Source: Ralstonia pickettii
GTDB taxonomy: Bacteria; Pseudomonadota; Gammaproteobacteria; Burkholderiales; Burkholderiaceae
Length of the DNA stretch: 64,000 nucleotides
Reading direction: 5' to 3'
Assembly (NCBI RefSeq): GCF_030582395.1
Contig: NZ_CP104383.1
Coordinates: 62,001-126,000, forward strand
Numbering within the stretch: the first letter of the stretch is position 1; each line of letters opens with the position of its first letter. Positions 43,274 through 52,133 of this stretch are shown here, one piece after another. The notes beneath the pieces were generated by a model, which ran no database searches, was not told the DNA's origin, and was given only the letters and a program-made list of their open reading frames with translations. A program made the translations under genes and the position numbers.

Positions 43274-46200
43274 TTATGGCTGCGCTTCGAGTACCCCCTG
43301 GTCACCCGACTCGCGGCGGGCCTGCCGCCGCAACACCAGCCCGCAGAGCGCGGGTAGCACGAACAGTGTCAGGACGGTGGCGGTGACCAGGCCGCCGATC
43401 ACCACCGTCGCCAGCGGCTTCTGCACCTCGGCGCCGGTACCCGTCGCAATCGCCATCGGCACGAAGCCGAGCGAGGCAACCAGCGCCGTCATCAGCACAG
43501 GCCGCACCCGTTCCATGGCCCCTTCGACGACTGCCGCATCGGGCGCCATGCCATCTTTCAGGCGCTTGCGGATGGCCGAGATGAGCACGAGCCCGTTGAG
43601 CACCGCCACCCCCGACACGGCAATGAACCCGACGGCAGCGGAGATCGAGAACGGCATGCCGCGCAGCAGCAGCGCAAACACGCCGCCGGCGAGCGCGAGC
43701 GGCACGGCGGTCAATACCGTCGCCGTCAGCATGGCGCTGCCGATCGCCAGATAGAGCGTGGCCGCGATCAGGATGAAGCACGCCGGCACGATGATCGCCA
43801 GGCGCTTCGTCGCCGCCTGGAGATTCTGGAACTGCCCGCCCCATTCGATCCACGAGCCGGTCGGCAGCTTGACCTCGTTGGCGATGCGCTTGGCAGCATC
43901 GTCGACGAAGCTGCCCAGGTCGCGCTCGCCCACGTTGGCCTCCACGTAGATGCGCCGCTTGCCGTTGTCGCGGCTCACTTCGTTCAGACCTTGGGTGAAG
44001 CGGAATTGCACCAACTGACGCAGCGGTACCGATGCGCGTGGTTGGCCATCAGCCTGTGGCAGCATGACCGGCAGCGCGCCAAGCACATCGAGGTTGTCGC
44101 GTTGCTCGCGGGCCAAGCGGACCACGATATCGAAGCGCCGGTCGCCATCGAACACCTGACCGGCCGCCTTGCCGGCCAGTGCGGTCGACAGCGTGTCGGC
44201 CACTTCCTTGACGGTCAGGCCGTAGCGGGCAATCGCGGCCCGGTCGAACACGATGTCGAAGGTCGGGAAGCCGCCGGTAAGCGGCACACGTACGTCGGCC
44301 GCACCCGGCGTCTTGCGCAGCACCGCCGCAACGCGCTGGGCCGTGGCCGCGAGCTCATCCAGATCCTCACCGTAGATCTTCACAGCCACGTCGCTGCGCA
44401 CGCCACCGATCAGCTCGTTGAAGCGCATCTCGATCGGCTGTGTCACGTCGTAGTTGTTGCCGACCATCGCGGCGGTCTTCTGGCGGATGCGCTCGATCAC
44501 CTGTTCCTTGGTGGTCACCCCCGCCGGCCATTCGTCCTTAGGCTTCAGGATGATGTAGTTGTCGGACGCGTTGGGCGGCATCGGGTCTGCCGCCAGGCTG
44601 GCGGTACCGGCCTTCGAGTAGACCGTCTTCACTTCCGGCAGCGTCATCACCGCCCGCTCCAGCGGCAAGTCGATGGCCACCGACTGGTCGATCGACGTCG
44701 ACGGAATGCGCACGGACGAGAGGTTCAGGTTCTGTTCGTCCAACGTCGGCATGAACTCGCGGCCGACGAAGGCAAAGGCCACGGCGGCCAGCGCGAGCGT
44801 AAGCGCACCCGCCCCAAGAAAAGGCAGCGGACGCCTTACCGCTGCTTGCAGCCACGGGCGATACCGCTGCTTGGTGGCCGCGATCACCCGCACTTCCTTC
44901 TCTGCGACCTGTTTGCGCATCAGCACCGCGATCATGGCCGGCACGAAGGTCAGCGACAGCACGAAGGCTGACGCCAGCGCCAGCATCAGTGTGATGACCA
45001 TCGGCGAGAACATCTTGCCCTCGACGCCCTGGAAGGTCAGGCACGGCAGGAAAACCAGGAAGATGACGAGCTGGCCATAGACCGTGGGGCGGACCATCTC
45101 GCGCGACGACAGCACCACTTCGTCCAGCCGTTCGCGCAGCGTCAGCAGGCGGCCCTCCCGGTGCTGGCGTTCGGCCAGCCGGCGCAGTGTGTTCTCGACG
45201 ATGATGACGGCACCGTCGATGATGAGGCCAAAGTCCAGTGCGCCCAGGCTCATCAGGTTGCCGGAAATGCCCAGCGCGTTCATACCGATTGCGCTGATCA
45301 GCAGCGACAGCGGAATGACCAGCGCCGCGATGGTCGCCGCCCGCACGTTGCCCAGCAGCAGGAACAGGATCACCACCACCAGCAACGCGCCTTCGGTCAG
45401 ATTTTTCGCCACGGTTTCGATGGTGGCCACAACCAGTTGCGAGCGGTCCAGCGTCGGCACGATCACCACGCCCGGCGGCATCGTCTTTTCGATCTGCTTG
45501 AGCTTGTCGCCCACCGCTTGCGCCACCGTGCGGCTGTTGGCGCCCACCAGCATCAACGCACTGCCGACCACAGTTTCATAGCCGTTGCGGCTGGCTGCCC
45601 CGGAGCGCAGTTCGCCCCCGACCTTGACGACAGCAACCTGGCCGACCGTGATCGGCACGTTCTGCCGTTGCGCAATGACCGCGCGTGAAATCTCGTCCAC
45701 CGAGCGGATGCGGGCGTCCGCGCGCACGAGATACGACTCGCCCGAGCGCCGGATGTAGTTGGCGCCGACCGAGAGGTTGGCGTCTTCCAGCCCCCGCGCC
45801 AGTTCAGCATACGAGATGCCGTAGGCCGCCAGCTTGGCCGCGTCGGGCTCGACCACATACTGCTTGACGTAGCCGCCCAGGGAATCCACGTCGGCCACAC
45901 CGGGCGTGGTGCGCAGTTGCGGCCGGACGATCCAGTCCTGCACCGTGCGCAGATAGGCGAGCTTGGAGACCTGATCGGTCAGCCGTTCTCCCCGGTCCGT
46001 CAGAAAGCTGCCGTCGCTCTGCCAGCCGGGCAGCCCATCCTTGATCGTTGCGCCTTTGCCATCAGGGTGGGCATATTCCACGCTGTAGTGGAACACCTCA
46101 CCCAGGCCGGTCGATACCGGTCCCATTTGCGGCTCGGCCCCTTCGGGCAGGCTCGGGCGCGCCTGCGCCAGCCGCTCCGACACCTGCTGGCGCATGAAGT

Positions 46201-46510
46201 AGAGGTTGGCACTCTCCTTGAAGATCACCGTGACCTGGCTGAAGCCGTTGCGCGAGAACGAACGCGTGCTCTCCACACCGTTCAAGCCGGACAACGCGGT
46301 CTCGATCGGATAGGTCACACGTTTCTCAACCTCCACCGGGCTGAGCGTCGGCACCACGGTATTGATCTGGACCTGCTTGTTGGTGATGTCGGGCGTGACG
46401 TCGATCGGCAGCAGGTTGAGCTGCCAGGCGCCGACTGTCGCCACCACCGCCGTCAGGAACAACACGAGCCAGCGCAGCCGGACCGCGCCGTTCAGAATGC
46501 TGCCGATCAT
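43274..46510 (-). CDS. cnrA: CnrA/NccA-type RND efflux pump for Co/Ni
   Basis: 1078 residues, the usual length for heavy-metal RND proteins, with twelve helices and two large periplasmic loops. Transmembrane helix 4 carries DFGLIIDGAVIIVEN (residues 426-440), the acidic pattern of pumps for divalent cations rather than Cu/Ag. It overlaps cnrB by 4 bases. With CnrB and CnrC it moves Co(II) and Ni(II) from the periplasm and cytoplasm out of the cell. Nearest assignment is CnrA/NccA because of the YXH genes upstream. Confidence 0.95.
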   Translation of the reverse strand: MIGSILNGAVRLRWLVLFLTAVVATVGAWQLNLLPIDVTPDITNKQVQINTVVPTLSPVEVEKRVTYPIETALSGLNGVESTRSFSRNGFSQVTVIFKESANLYFMRQQVSERLAQARPSLPEGAEPQMGPVSTGLGEVFHYSVEYAHPDGKGATIKDGLPGWQSDGSFLTDRGERLTDQVSKLAYLRTVQDWIVRPQLRTTPGVADVDSLGGYVKQYVVEPDAAKLAAYGISYAELARGLEDANLSVGANYIRRSGESYLVRADARIRSVDEISRAVIAQRQNVPITVGQVAVVKVGGELRSGAASRNGYETVVGSALMLVGANSRTVAQAVGDKLKQIEKTMPPGVVIVPTLDRSQLVVATIETVAKNLTEGALLVVVILFLLLGNVRAATIAALVIPLSLLISAIGMNALGISGNLMSLGALDFGLIIDGAVIIVENTLRRLAERQHREGRLLTLRERLDEVVLSSREMVRPTVYGQLVIFLVFLPCLTFQGVEGKMFSPMVITLMLALASAFVLSLTFVPAMIAVLMRKQVAEKEVRVIAATKQRYRPWLQAAVRRPLPFLGAGALTLALAAVAFAFVGREFMPTLDEQNLNLSSVRIPSTSIDQSVAIDLPLERAVMTLPEVKTVYSKAGTASLAADPMPPNASDNYIILKPKDEWPAGVTTKEQVIERIRQKTAAMVGNNYDVTQPIEMRFNELIGGVRSDVAVKIYGEDLDELAATAQRVAAVLRKTPGAADVRVPLTGGFPTFDIVFDRAAIARYGLTVKEVADTLSTALAGKAAGQVFDGDRRFDIVVRLAREQRDNLDVLGALPVMLPQADGQPRASVPLRQLVQFRFTQGLNEVSRDNGKRRIYVEANVGERDLGSFVDDAAKRIANEVKLPTGSWIEWGGQFQNLQAATKRLAIIVPACFILIAATLYLAIGSAMLTATVLTAVPLALAGGVFALLLRGMPFSISAAVGFIAVSGVAVLNGLVLISAIRKRLKDGMAPDAAVVEGAMERVRPVLMTALVASLGFVPMAIATGTGAEVQKPLATVVIGGLVTATVLTLFVLPALCGLVLRRQARRESGDQGVLEAQP

Positions 46511-47679
46511 TCGTCGTCCCCGGCGCCTTTGTTCATCTCGGCCTTGAGCAGGAAGGCGTTGCGCGTCGCCACCTGTTCACCGGCGCGCGCACCCGAGAGA
46601 ATCTGGGCGGACCCGCCACTGCGGATGCCCACCAGCACTGGCTGGGGCCGGAACCCCTGCGGCGTGCGAACGAACAACACGTCGCGCCCGTCCAGGTTCT
46701 GCACGGCATCCTCCGGCACCGACAGGGCAGCGGGGCCGCTCGTGCGCGTTTGCAGGCGCACCTGCACGCCTTCGCCGATCACCAGCTTGTCCAGCGCTTG
46801 CGTGGGCGTCAGGACCACAGTCGCGGTGCGGGCGCTGCTGTTCACCGTCGGCGTCACCGAGTGCACCACGGCGGGCACGGGCGAGCCGCTGCCCAGCAAG
46901 ATCACCGCAGTGTCGCCGGCCGCCACGCGGGCGGTATCAGCGGCCGTGACCGAAGCCTCCACCTGTGCCGTGCCGCTGCCTGCGACCCGGAACAGTTCGG
47001 CCTGAGGCTGCACGAAGGCGCCCAGCGTGACGGATTGCGCCGTCACCCTGCCGGCAATGGGGCTGGTCACCGCGACCGAGCGACCGTCGCTGGCAAGATG
47101 CGCGGATTGCGCCACGGTCGCTGCGCGCTGCGCCTCGGCATTGGCGACTTCGAGCGCGGCCTTGGCCGCTTCCATCTCCTGACGCGGCGTGACGCCTTGC
47201 TCGTACAGTGCGGCTTCTCGTGCGTAGGTCTTGCGCGCCAAATCGGCCCTGGCGGCGGCCACCCGGCGCTCTGCAGCCATCGCGGCCGCCTCCGGGCTGT
47301 CCACCAGGGCCAGCACGTCGCCCGCACGCACGACCTCACCAAGCCGGCGGTTGATCCGCTGGACAGCACCCGACGCGCGGGCAATGATCACGGCCTCGCT
47401 GCCCGGCGCGGCGACCACCGTGGCGGGCGCAAGGATCTCCGCGCCCACGCCAGCCGTGGCCACCGGCTCGACCGCGATGTTGGCGGTGGCCAGGTATTCG
47501 AGGGGAACCTTGACCTCAGTGGGGGCGGCTTTTTCGGGCGCGGCGGCTGTCTTGGCCGCTGGCGCCGCAGAATGACTGGGCACAAGCCCGCGCGCCACAC
47601 CGAACCCCACCAGGGCGGCCACCCCGGCAATCCCGGCGATCAGCGGCCAGTTGGCCGAGCGGAGGTTGTCTTTCATCAT
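46507..47679 (-). CDS. cnrB: CnrB membrane-fusion protein
   Basis: 390 residues with one N-terminal membrane anchor, a barrel-sandwich part (ARASGAVQRINRRLGEVVRAGDVLALVDSPEAA), an alpha-hairpin (about 130-200) and a beta-barrel C-terminus. It joins the RND pump to the outer-membrane factor. Overlaps cnrC and cnrA by 4 bases each. Confidence 0.94.
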   Translation of the reverse strand: MMKDNLRSANWPLIAGIAGVAALVGFGVARGLVPSHSAAPAAKTAAAPEKAAPTEVKVPLEYLATANIAVEPVATAGVGAEILAPATVVAAPGSEAVIIARASGAVQRINRRLGEVVRAGDVLALVDSPEAAAMAAERRVAAARADLARKTYAREAALYEQGVTPRQEMEAAKAALEVANAEAQRAATVAQSAHLASDGRSVAVTSPIAGRVTAQSVTLGAFVQPQAELFRVAGSGTAQVEASVTAADTARVAAGDTAVILLGSGSPVPAVVHSVTPTVNSSARTATVVLTPTQALDKLVIGEGVQVRLQTRTSGPAALSVPEDAVQNLDGRDVLFVRTPQGFRPQPVLVGIRSGGSAQILSGARAGEQVATRNAFLLKAEMNKGAGDDE

Positions 47680-48923
47680 CGAGCTTCCTCAAAAGCCAGG
47701 CGGCCGTCAGCCTGTGCCAGTGCGGCCAACGCGCGTACGCGCGCGAGGCGCGCGTCAATCGTGAGTTGCCTTGCTTCAAACAACGCGCGCCGGACGGCGA
47801 GCAGTTCAATCAACGGGGTCTTGCCGGCGTCGTAGCCGAGACGGCCCAGGCGATAGGCTTCGGCGGCTGCGCGTTCGCCTTCCGCCGCTGCGGCGAGGCG
47901 TTTTTCCGAAGCCGCAGCCTGAGCCTGGGCGGATCGTTTTGCCGCAGATGCTTCCAGGCGCACGGTGTCCAGCCTGGCTTCTGCGGCGGCGGCACGCTCG
48001 ACCGCAGCGGTCACCGCGTGCGTGTTCTGGTCAAACAGTGGAATCGTGGCCGACAGGCCCACGACGTAGCCACTGGCATTCGTCCAGCCGTAGCGGCGCA
48101 CGCCTGCGCTGACGCCAACCTCGGGAACCCACTTCTTGCGCTCGACCTCGACCTGGGCGCTTATCACGTCTCGCTCGGCTTGCGCCGTGACGACAGCGGG
48201 GGCTTCGTCCGCCGCGCCCGACGAGGCGGGAGGTGCCGCCGATGTGGACAGAAGCGAGCCAGCCAGACGGGTGTAGGGCTCGTCAGAGCCGGCCAAGGCA
48301 GCCAACTGCTCCAGCGCTTGCGTCGCGTCCGCGCCAGCCGCATGTTCAGCCGCAGTGGCGGCGGCGACGCTGGCTTGCGCCTGGGACACGCGCAACGCAG
48401 CTTCCTTGCCGGATTGGACTAGCGCGCGGGCCACGCGAAGCTCCTCGCGCGCGCGCCCGAGGTCTTCCGCAGCCAAGGACTTTCGCGCCAGCATGGCCTC
48501 TGCCGTCGCATAGGCGGTCGCCAATTCAGCCGCGTACGCGATCTGCGTTTGATGCTCGCGCGCTTGTGCGGCGGCGAAGCCGCGCTGCCCGGCTTCGATG
48601 CGTGCGCCACGCTTGCCGCCGATCTCAATCGGCTGTGTGATGGAAAAGGTGTTCTGGCGCTGGCTCACGCCATCGCTCTGCGGAGCCCCCAGATTCTCGA
48701 ACACCGACTCCGCACGAGGGTTGGGCCACGCGCGCGCCTGGGCGGCATCGGCGCCAGCGGCCAAGACGTTGGCGGCCTGCACGCGCATCGCGGGCGCGTG
48801 GGCGAGCGACTGCTGCAGCAATTCTGTAAAGGGCGGTGCCTCGGCCGCCCAACCAGATGCGGCGGACAAGGCCAGCGATGCGGCAAGCACGCTGAGGGTA
48901 TGGAAAGAGGACACGCGGGTCAT
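47676..48923 (-). CDS. cnrC: CnrC outer-membrane factor
   Basis: 415 residues from the ATG at 48923 with a signal peptide ending GWA. Ala-rich heptad-like helices and repeated structure in two halves match TolC-type outer-membrane factors of the CzcC/CnrC group. First gene of the cnrCBA structural set, 91 bases downstream of cnrH. Confidence 0.93.
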   Translation of the reverse strand: MTRVSSFHTLSVLAASLALSAASGWAAEAPPFTELLQQSLAHAPAMRVQAANVLAAGADAAQARAWPNPRAESVFENLGAPQSDGVSQRQNTFSITQPIEIGGKRGARIEAGQRGFAAAQAREHQTQIAYAAELATAYATAEAMLARKSLAAEDLGRAREELRVARALVQSGKEAALRVSQAQASVAAATAAEHAAGADATQALEQLAALAGSDEPYTRLAGSLLSTSAAPPASSGAADEAPAVVTAQAERDVISAQVEVERKKWVPEVGVSAGVRRYGWTNASGYVVGLSATIPLFDQNTHAVTAAVERAAAAEARLDTVRLEASAAKRSAQAQAAASEKRLAAAAEGERAAAEAYRLGRLGYDAGKTPLIELLAVRRALFEARQLTIDARLARVRALAALAQADGRLAFEEAR

Positions 48924-49013
48924 CGCCGGATTTCTTGAGGGAAGCAGAAGCCGAAGACGGCACAGATTGGTCAATACGGCGCCCAGCGCGGCACCCCCTC
49001 GCGCCCGTCGAAA

Positions 49014-49586
49014 TTATTCGGTGCTGCGGGCGTCGATCAAGGCAGCCAGCTTGGCACGGGCGCGGCCAATGCGCCCCTCAATGGCCTTCGGCGTCATGCC
49101 AAGTGCGGCAGCCGCCTCCGGCTGCGACATGCCGACGATGGCGGTCAAAACAATGGCTTCCCGCGAGTTCGCATCGAGCCCGTCCAGGACAGCCACGACG
49201 CGTGCCAATTCGCGCCGGGCAGAAGCACGGCGCTCCGGGCCCGGGTCTGGATCGGCCAAGGCAGGGCGTTCGGGGTCCGTCAGATCCTCCGCGCCGAACA
49301 GGAAGTGCCGCACGCGCCGGAAACGGCGCAGGTCACGCATCTTGTTGAGCCCGATGTGGAACAGCCAGGCACGGAACGGTCGAGCCTCGTCGTAGTCCCC
49401 CAGCGCGCGCCAAGCTGCAACAAAGGTGTCCTGCACGACATCGTCGATATCGGTTTCCGGAATGCCAAAGCTGCGGCCAGCCTGCGCCAGGGCGGGGCTA
49501 TGCCGCCGCACCAGGATGCCAAACGCATGGTGATCTCCCCGAGCGGCGCGCCGGGCGAGCACGCCGTCCGCTTCCGTACTGGTCAC
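49014..49586 (-). CDS. cnrH: CnrH ECF sigma factor
   Basis: 190 residues. Region 2 ([38 protein letters not shown]) and region 4 ([41 protein letters not shown]) are clear. CnrH drives the cnrY and cnrC promoters when nickel or cobalt frees it from CnrYX. It overlaps cnrX by 4 bases. Confidence 0.95.
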   Translation of the reverse strand: MTSTEADGVLARRAARGDHHAFGILVRRHSPALAQAGRSFGIPETDIDDVVQDTFVAAWRALGDYDEARPFRAWLFHIGLNKMRDLRRFRRVRHFLFGAEDLTDPERPALADPDPGPERRASARRELARVVAVLDGLDANSREAIVLTAIVGMSQPEAAAALGMTPKAIEGRIGRARAKLAALIDARSTE

Positions 49587-50029
49587 TGCGAACCACGGCG
49601 AAGCGCATCAACCAGCACGCGGTCATAAGCAGGCCGGTGCTCGGGCTTCAGGCCCGCGCGCATCTCGAAAACGTGGACCAGCGTGGCCCGCTGCAAATCG
49701 GCAGCCGCGCGTTCCACTTCCTGGGTGGCCGCCTCGACCTCTGGCGACCACGTGGGATTCTTGGCAATCGCGTCAGCGAGTTGACCGTTGGCCGTGCGCA
49801 GCCGGGTTTCGATCTCCCGGCGGCGTTGGGCGAAGGCCTGTTCCTTCATGTCGAGAATTTCACGCTCGTTGGCGTCCAGCGGCACCGCCTCGTGGAGCAT
49901 CTCGTGCAGGTCGGTCCGGTGCTCCTGCGATGGGTGCGACAGGAAGACGACGGCGCCGGCAATGGCCACCCCCACCAGAGCGCCGGCTAGCGTTGAGAGG
50001 GAAAGACGTCGGGTGCGTGGCGTCATCAT
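49583..50029 (-). CDS. cnrX: CnrX periplasmic Ni/Co sensor
   Basis: 148 residues, the same length as CnrX of C. metallidurans. One N-terminal membrane anchor, then a helical sensor. The metal ligands described for CnrX fall at identical numbers: His42 and His46 (DLHEMLHEA), Glu63, His119 and Met123 (LVHVFEM). Co or Ni binding there releases CnrH from CnrY. Overlaps both neighbours by 4 bases. Confidence 0.96.
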   Translation of the reverse strand: MMTPRTRRLSLSTLAGALVGVAIAGAVVFLSHPSQEHRTDLHEMLHEAVPLDANEREILDMKEQAFAQRRREIETRLRTANGQLADAIAKNPTWSPEVEAATQEVERAAADLQRATLVHVFEMRAGLKPEHRPAYDRVLVDALRRGSQ

Positions 50030-50313
50030 TCACCGATCAGCAGGCCAAACGGAGAAGCGGCAGACGGTGTGGCAACCCAGGTTGGGCCCGGCTTGTTCAA
50101 GACGGCGGTCGCCACGCGGTCGATCACCGTGAAGGCCACCAGCGCAGCGATGGCGGCGCACAGCATGGCACGCCGCGCATCATAGCGGGCGACCAGCACG
50201 TCGGGCGCGGGCTCGGCTGCGAGCCGTTGCTGGATGCGCGCGGTACTTACCGCAGACGGTGCTTCATGGGTGATCCTGGCTGCGTCGGCGAGCCATTGGT
50301 CGAGGTCGGCCAT
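50026..50313 (-). CDS. cnrY: CnrY anti-sigma factor
   Basis: 95 residues from the ATG at 50313, the known CnrY length. The N-terminal cytoplasmic part ([20 protein letters not shown]) binds CnrH; a single membrane helix ([23 protein letters not shown]) follows. First gene of cnrYXHCBA. The frame continues upstream but without a better start. Confidence 0.92.
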   Translation of the reverse strand: MADLDQWLADAARITHEAPSAVSTARIQQRLAAEPAPDVLVARYDARRAMLCAAIAALVAFTVIDRVATAVLNKPGPTWVATPSAASPFGLLIGE

Positions 50314-50515
50314 TGCTGATCTCCTTGGTGGTTGCCCTGTATACGGCTCGCGCATGCAAATACCCCCGGGTGGCTTCAGAAGGCACCGGCAATCGCGGTA
50401 GGCCAACTGCCCCGTCCCGCAATTGGGCAGCACCGAGAATACGCGGCCTTCATCACTACATCCGGCGCGTTTCGTACCGGATTGGGGACCACCAGGGCGC
50501 CATGACACCTCTCAC

Positions 50516-50540
50516 ACGTGATAATCCGCCATTATCACGT
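50516..50540. promoter_or_regulatory. perfect 10-bp-arm dyad before tnpT
   Basis: ACGTGATAAT and ATTATCACGT flank CCGCC. The inner ATAA/TTAT boxes resemble tyrosine-recombinase core sites. The first 12 bases are identical to those of the dyad at 11558. It lies 92 bases before the tnpT start and beyond the cnrY promoter area, so it may be a resolution site or TnpT operator. Confidence 0.6.
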
Positions 50541-50631
50541 ATTAGATTCAAGAACCAGCGATCCACGTTGACGCCGCAATTTGGTACGTATATACATAGT
50601 ACGTAATACGGTATCAAATTGTAGGAGCACC

Positions 50632-51624
50632 ATGGCCCGGGCCGGACTGAGTCGCCTCGATGTTAAACGCGCCCGCGATTCACTTCTGGCGCAGGGACAC
50701 CACCCGTCCATCGATGCAATACGTATCGCGCTGGGCAACACCGGCTCGAAAACGACGATCCATCGCTATCTCAAGGAGCTGGAAGAAGAGGAAGGCGCGG
50801 CGCTGAACCGCGCTGGCTCGACCTCCGACGCCATCCTGGATCTGGTGGGCAGATTGGCGGCGCGGTTGCATGAAGAAGCGCAGGCGGTGGTCGATCAGCA
50901 GGCGGCGGCCGCCACGGCCCAGCGCCAGCTCGTTCGTGCCGAAGTCGACAAGCTGGCCACGGATGTGGTCGCACTTCGCGCCGAACTGGAACAGGCGCAG
51001 AGCACACTCGCCAGCGTGCGGGCCGCGCACGCTGACACGCAGACAGCGCTGCAGCAGCGCGCGATTGAGGCTGAACGCTCGGCACAGCAGGTCCAGGACC
51101 TCGGCACCCGGTTGGCAGAACATGAAAGTTTTCGGCGCTCGCTGGAGGACAAGCTACAGCACGCTCATCAATCACTGGAGCACTTCCGCAATGCCAGCAG
51201 GGAACAGCGCGATCAGGATGCGCGCCGGCATGAGCAGCAGGTCCAGCAACTGCAGGCGGAAGCCCGACAGGCCAATCAGACGCTGATCATCAAGCAGGGG
51301 GAGATCACGCAACTGAACAAGGACAGCGCTCGGCTGGTCGCGGAACTTGCCGCCTCGGGCAAACGCATCCGAGAATTGGAAACGCAGGCAGAACAGGCTC
51401 GCGTCAACCTGAACCAAGCGCGCGTCGATCAAGCGCGCACCGAAGCGGAACGAGATGCGCTGCGATCTGCGGCGCAACAGCAGGCGGATGAACTAGCCAC
51501 CGAACGCGCCGAACGCGAACGCCTGGCCGGCGAGTTGGCCAAGGGCAACGCCCGACTCGAAGCCCAGCAGGTGTTGTTGACTGAATATCGGGCGAGGCTC
51601 GGCCTGGCCGATGCGGCAAACTGA
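50632..51624 (+). CDS. tnpT: TnpT-like KfrA-type coiled-coil protein, complete
   Basis: 330 residues from the ATG at 50632, preceded by taggag. The N-terminal domain (GLSRLDVKRARDSLLAQGHHPSIDAIRIALGN..GSKTTIHRYLKELE) is KfrA-like DNA binding. The rest is a continuous coiled coil. Its last 110 residues match the fragment at 8374-8715. Repeated TACGTA hexamers and an extended dyad precede the gene and are probable operators. A palindrome lies 63 bases after its stop. Confidence 0.88.
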   Translation: MARAGLSRLDVKRARDSLLAQGHHPSIDAIRIALGNTGSKTTIHRYLKELEEEEGAALNRAGSTSDAILDLVGRLAARLHEEAQAVVDQQAAAATAQRQLVRAEVDKLATDVVALRAELEQAQSTLASVRAAHADTQTALQQRAIEAERSAQQVQDLGTRLAEHESFRRSLEDKLQHAHQSLEHFRNASREQRDQDARRHEQQVQQLQAEARQANQTLIIKQGEITQLNKDSARLVAELAASGKRIRELETQAEQARVNLNQARVDQARTEAERDALRSAAQQQADELATERAERERLAGELAKGNARLEAQQVLLTEYRARLGLADAAN

Positions 51625-51686
51625 TGATGTCCGCCTCCGCCCGGCGCTCCGAAGTGAGACGGTGGCCCAACTTTCGCTGAAACCGG

Positions 51687-51710
51687 CTTATTTACTGCGC
51701 AGTGAATATG
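51687..51710. repeat. palindrome (copy 3 of 3)
   Basis: Same core TTTACTGCGCAGTGAATATG as at 8286 and 13379. It marks the end of the tnpT side of a module whose other half is missing here. Confidence 0.85.
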
Positions 51711-51748
51711 GCACCTGCAGCGCCGAGCCGTGTCGCCACGACGCAGGG

Positions 51749-51861
51749 AAACCGCCAGATTTCGCACGAAAAGGACAGCGCCCAGGAAAATGCTGAATTC
51801 CCAAGCCGTTGATCTGAAAGGGAAATCCCACCTAAACCGCCAGATTTTGCACGGAAAGGAC
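51749..51861 (+). repeat. two 28-bp direct repeats, 85 bp apart
   Basis: 51749-51776 and 51834-51861 agree at 26 of 28 positions (AAACCGCCAGATTT then GCACG, AAAGGAC). No gene overlaps them. They could be protein-binding sites, a duplicated insertion edge or old iterons; no more than two copies are seen. Confidence 0.75.
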
Positions 51862-51902
51862 GACTACCCCTACATGCGGCATCTGCGCGATGCTTGGCCG
51901 CG

Positions 51903-52034
51903 GTGGACAATGCCGCCCGGGCGCTCGATGGCGCGCACCTGCAGTTCGGCAGCGTCTCTCTGTTTGTCAGTCGGTCGCCGGCGGAGGGGCCAGCCTATGA
52001 GAGGCTGGCGACCATGGAGTTTCGCCCGAACTGA
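51903..52034 (+). pseudogene. 3' scrap of an unknown gene
   Basis: 43 codons, VDNAARALDGAHLQFGSVSLF ... ATMEFRPN, look coding in codon use but lack a ribosome site, and the upstream frame is closed. It fills the gap between the direct repeats and the recombinase-like gene. Confidence 0.35.
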
Positions 52035-52133
52035 TGATTCGGCCGCCTCCGGTGGTCGTCGGTGGGGTGCGGGTAGGCGGCGGTATTCTCGACCAACAAT
52101 GCCAGTTCGATGTCTGGCGAATCGGCGGACTGT

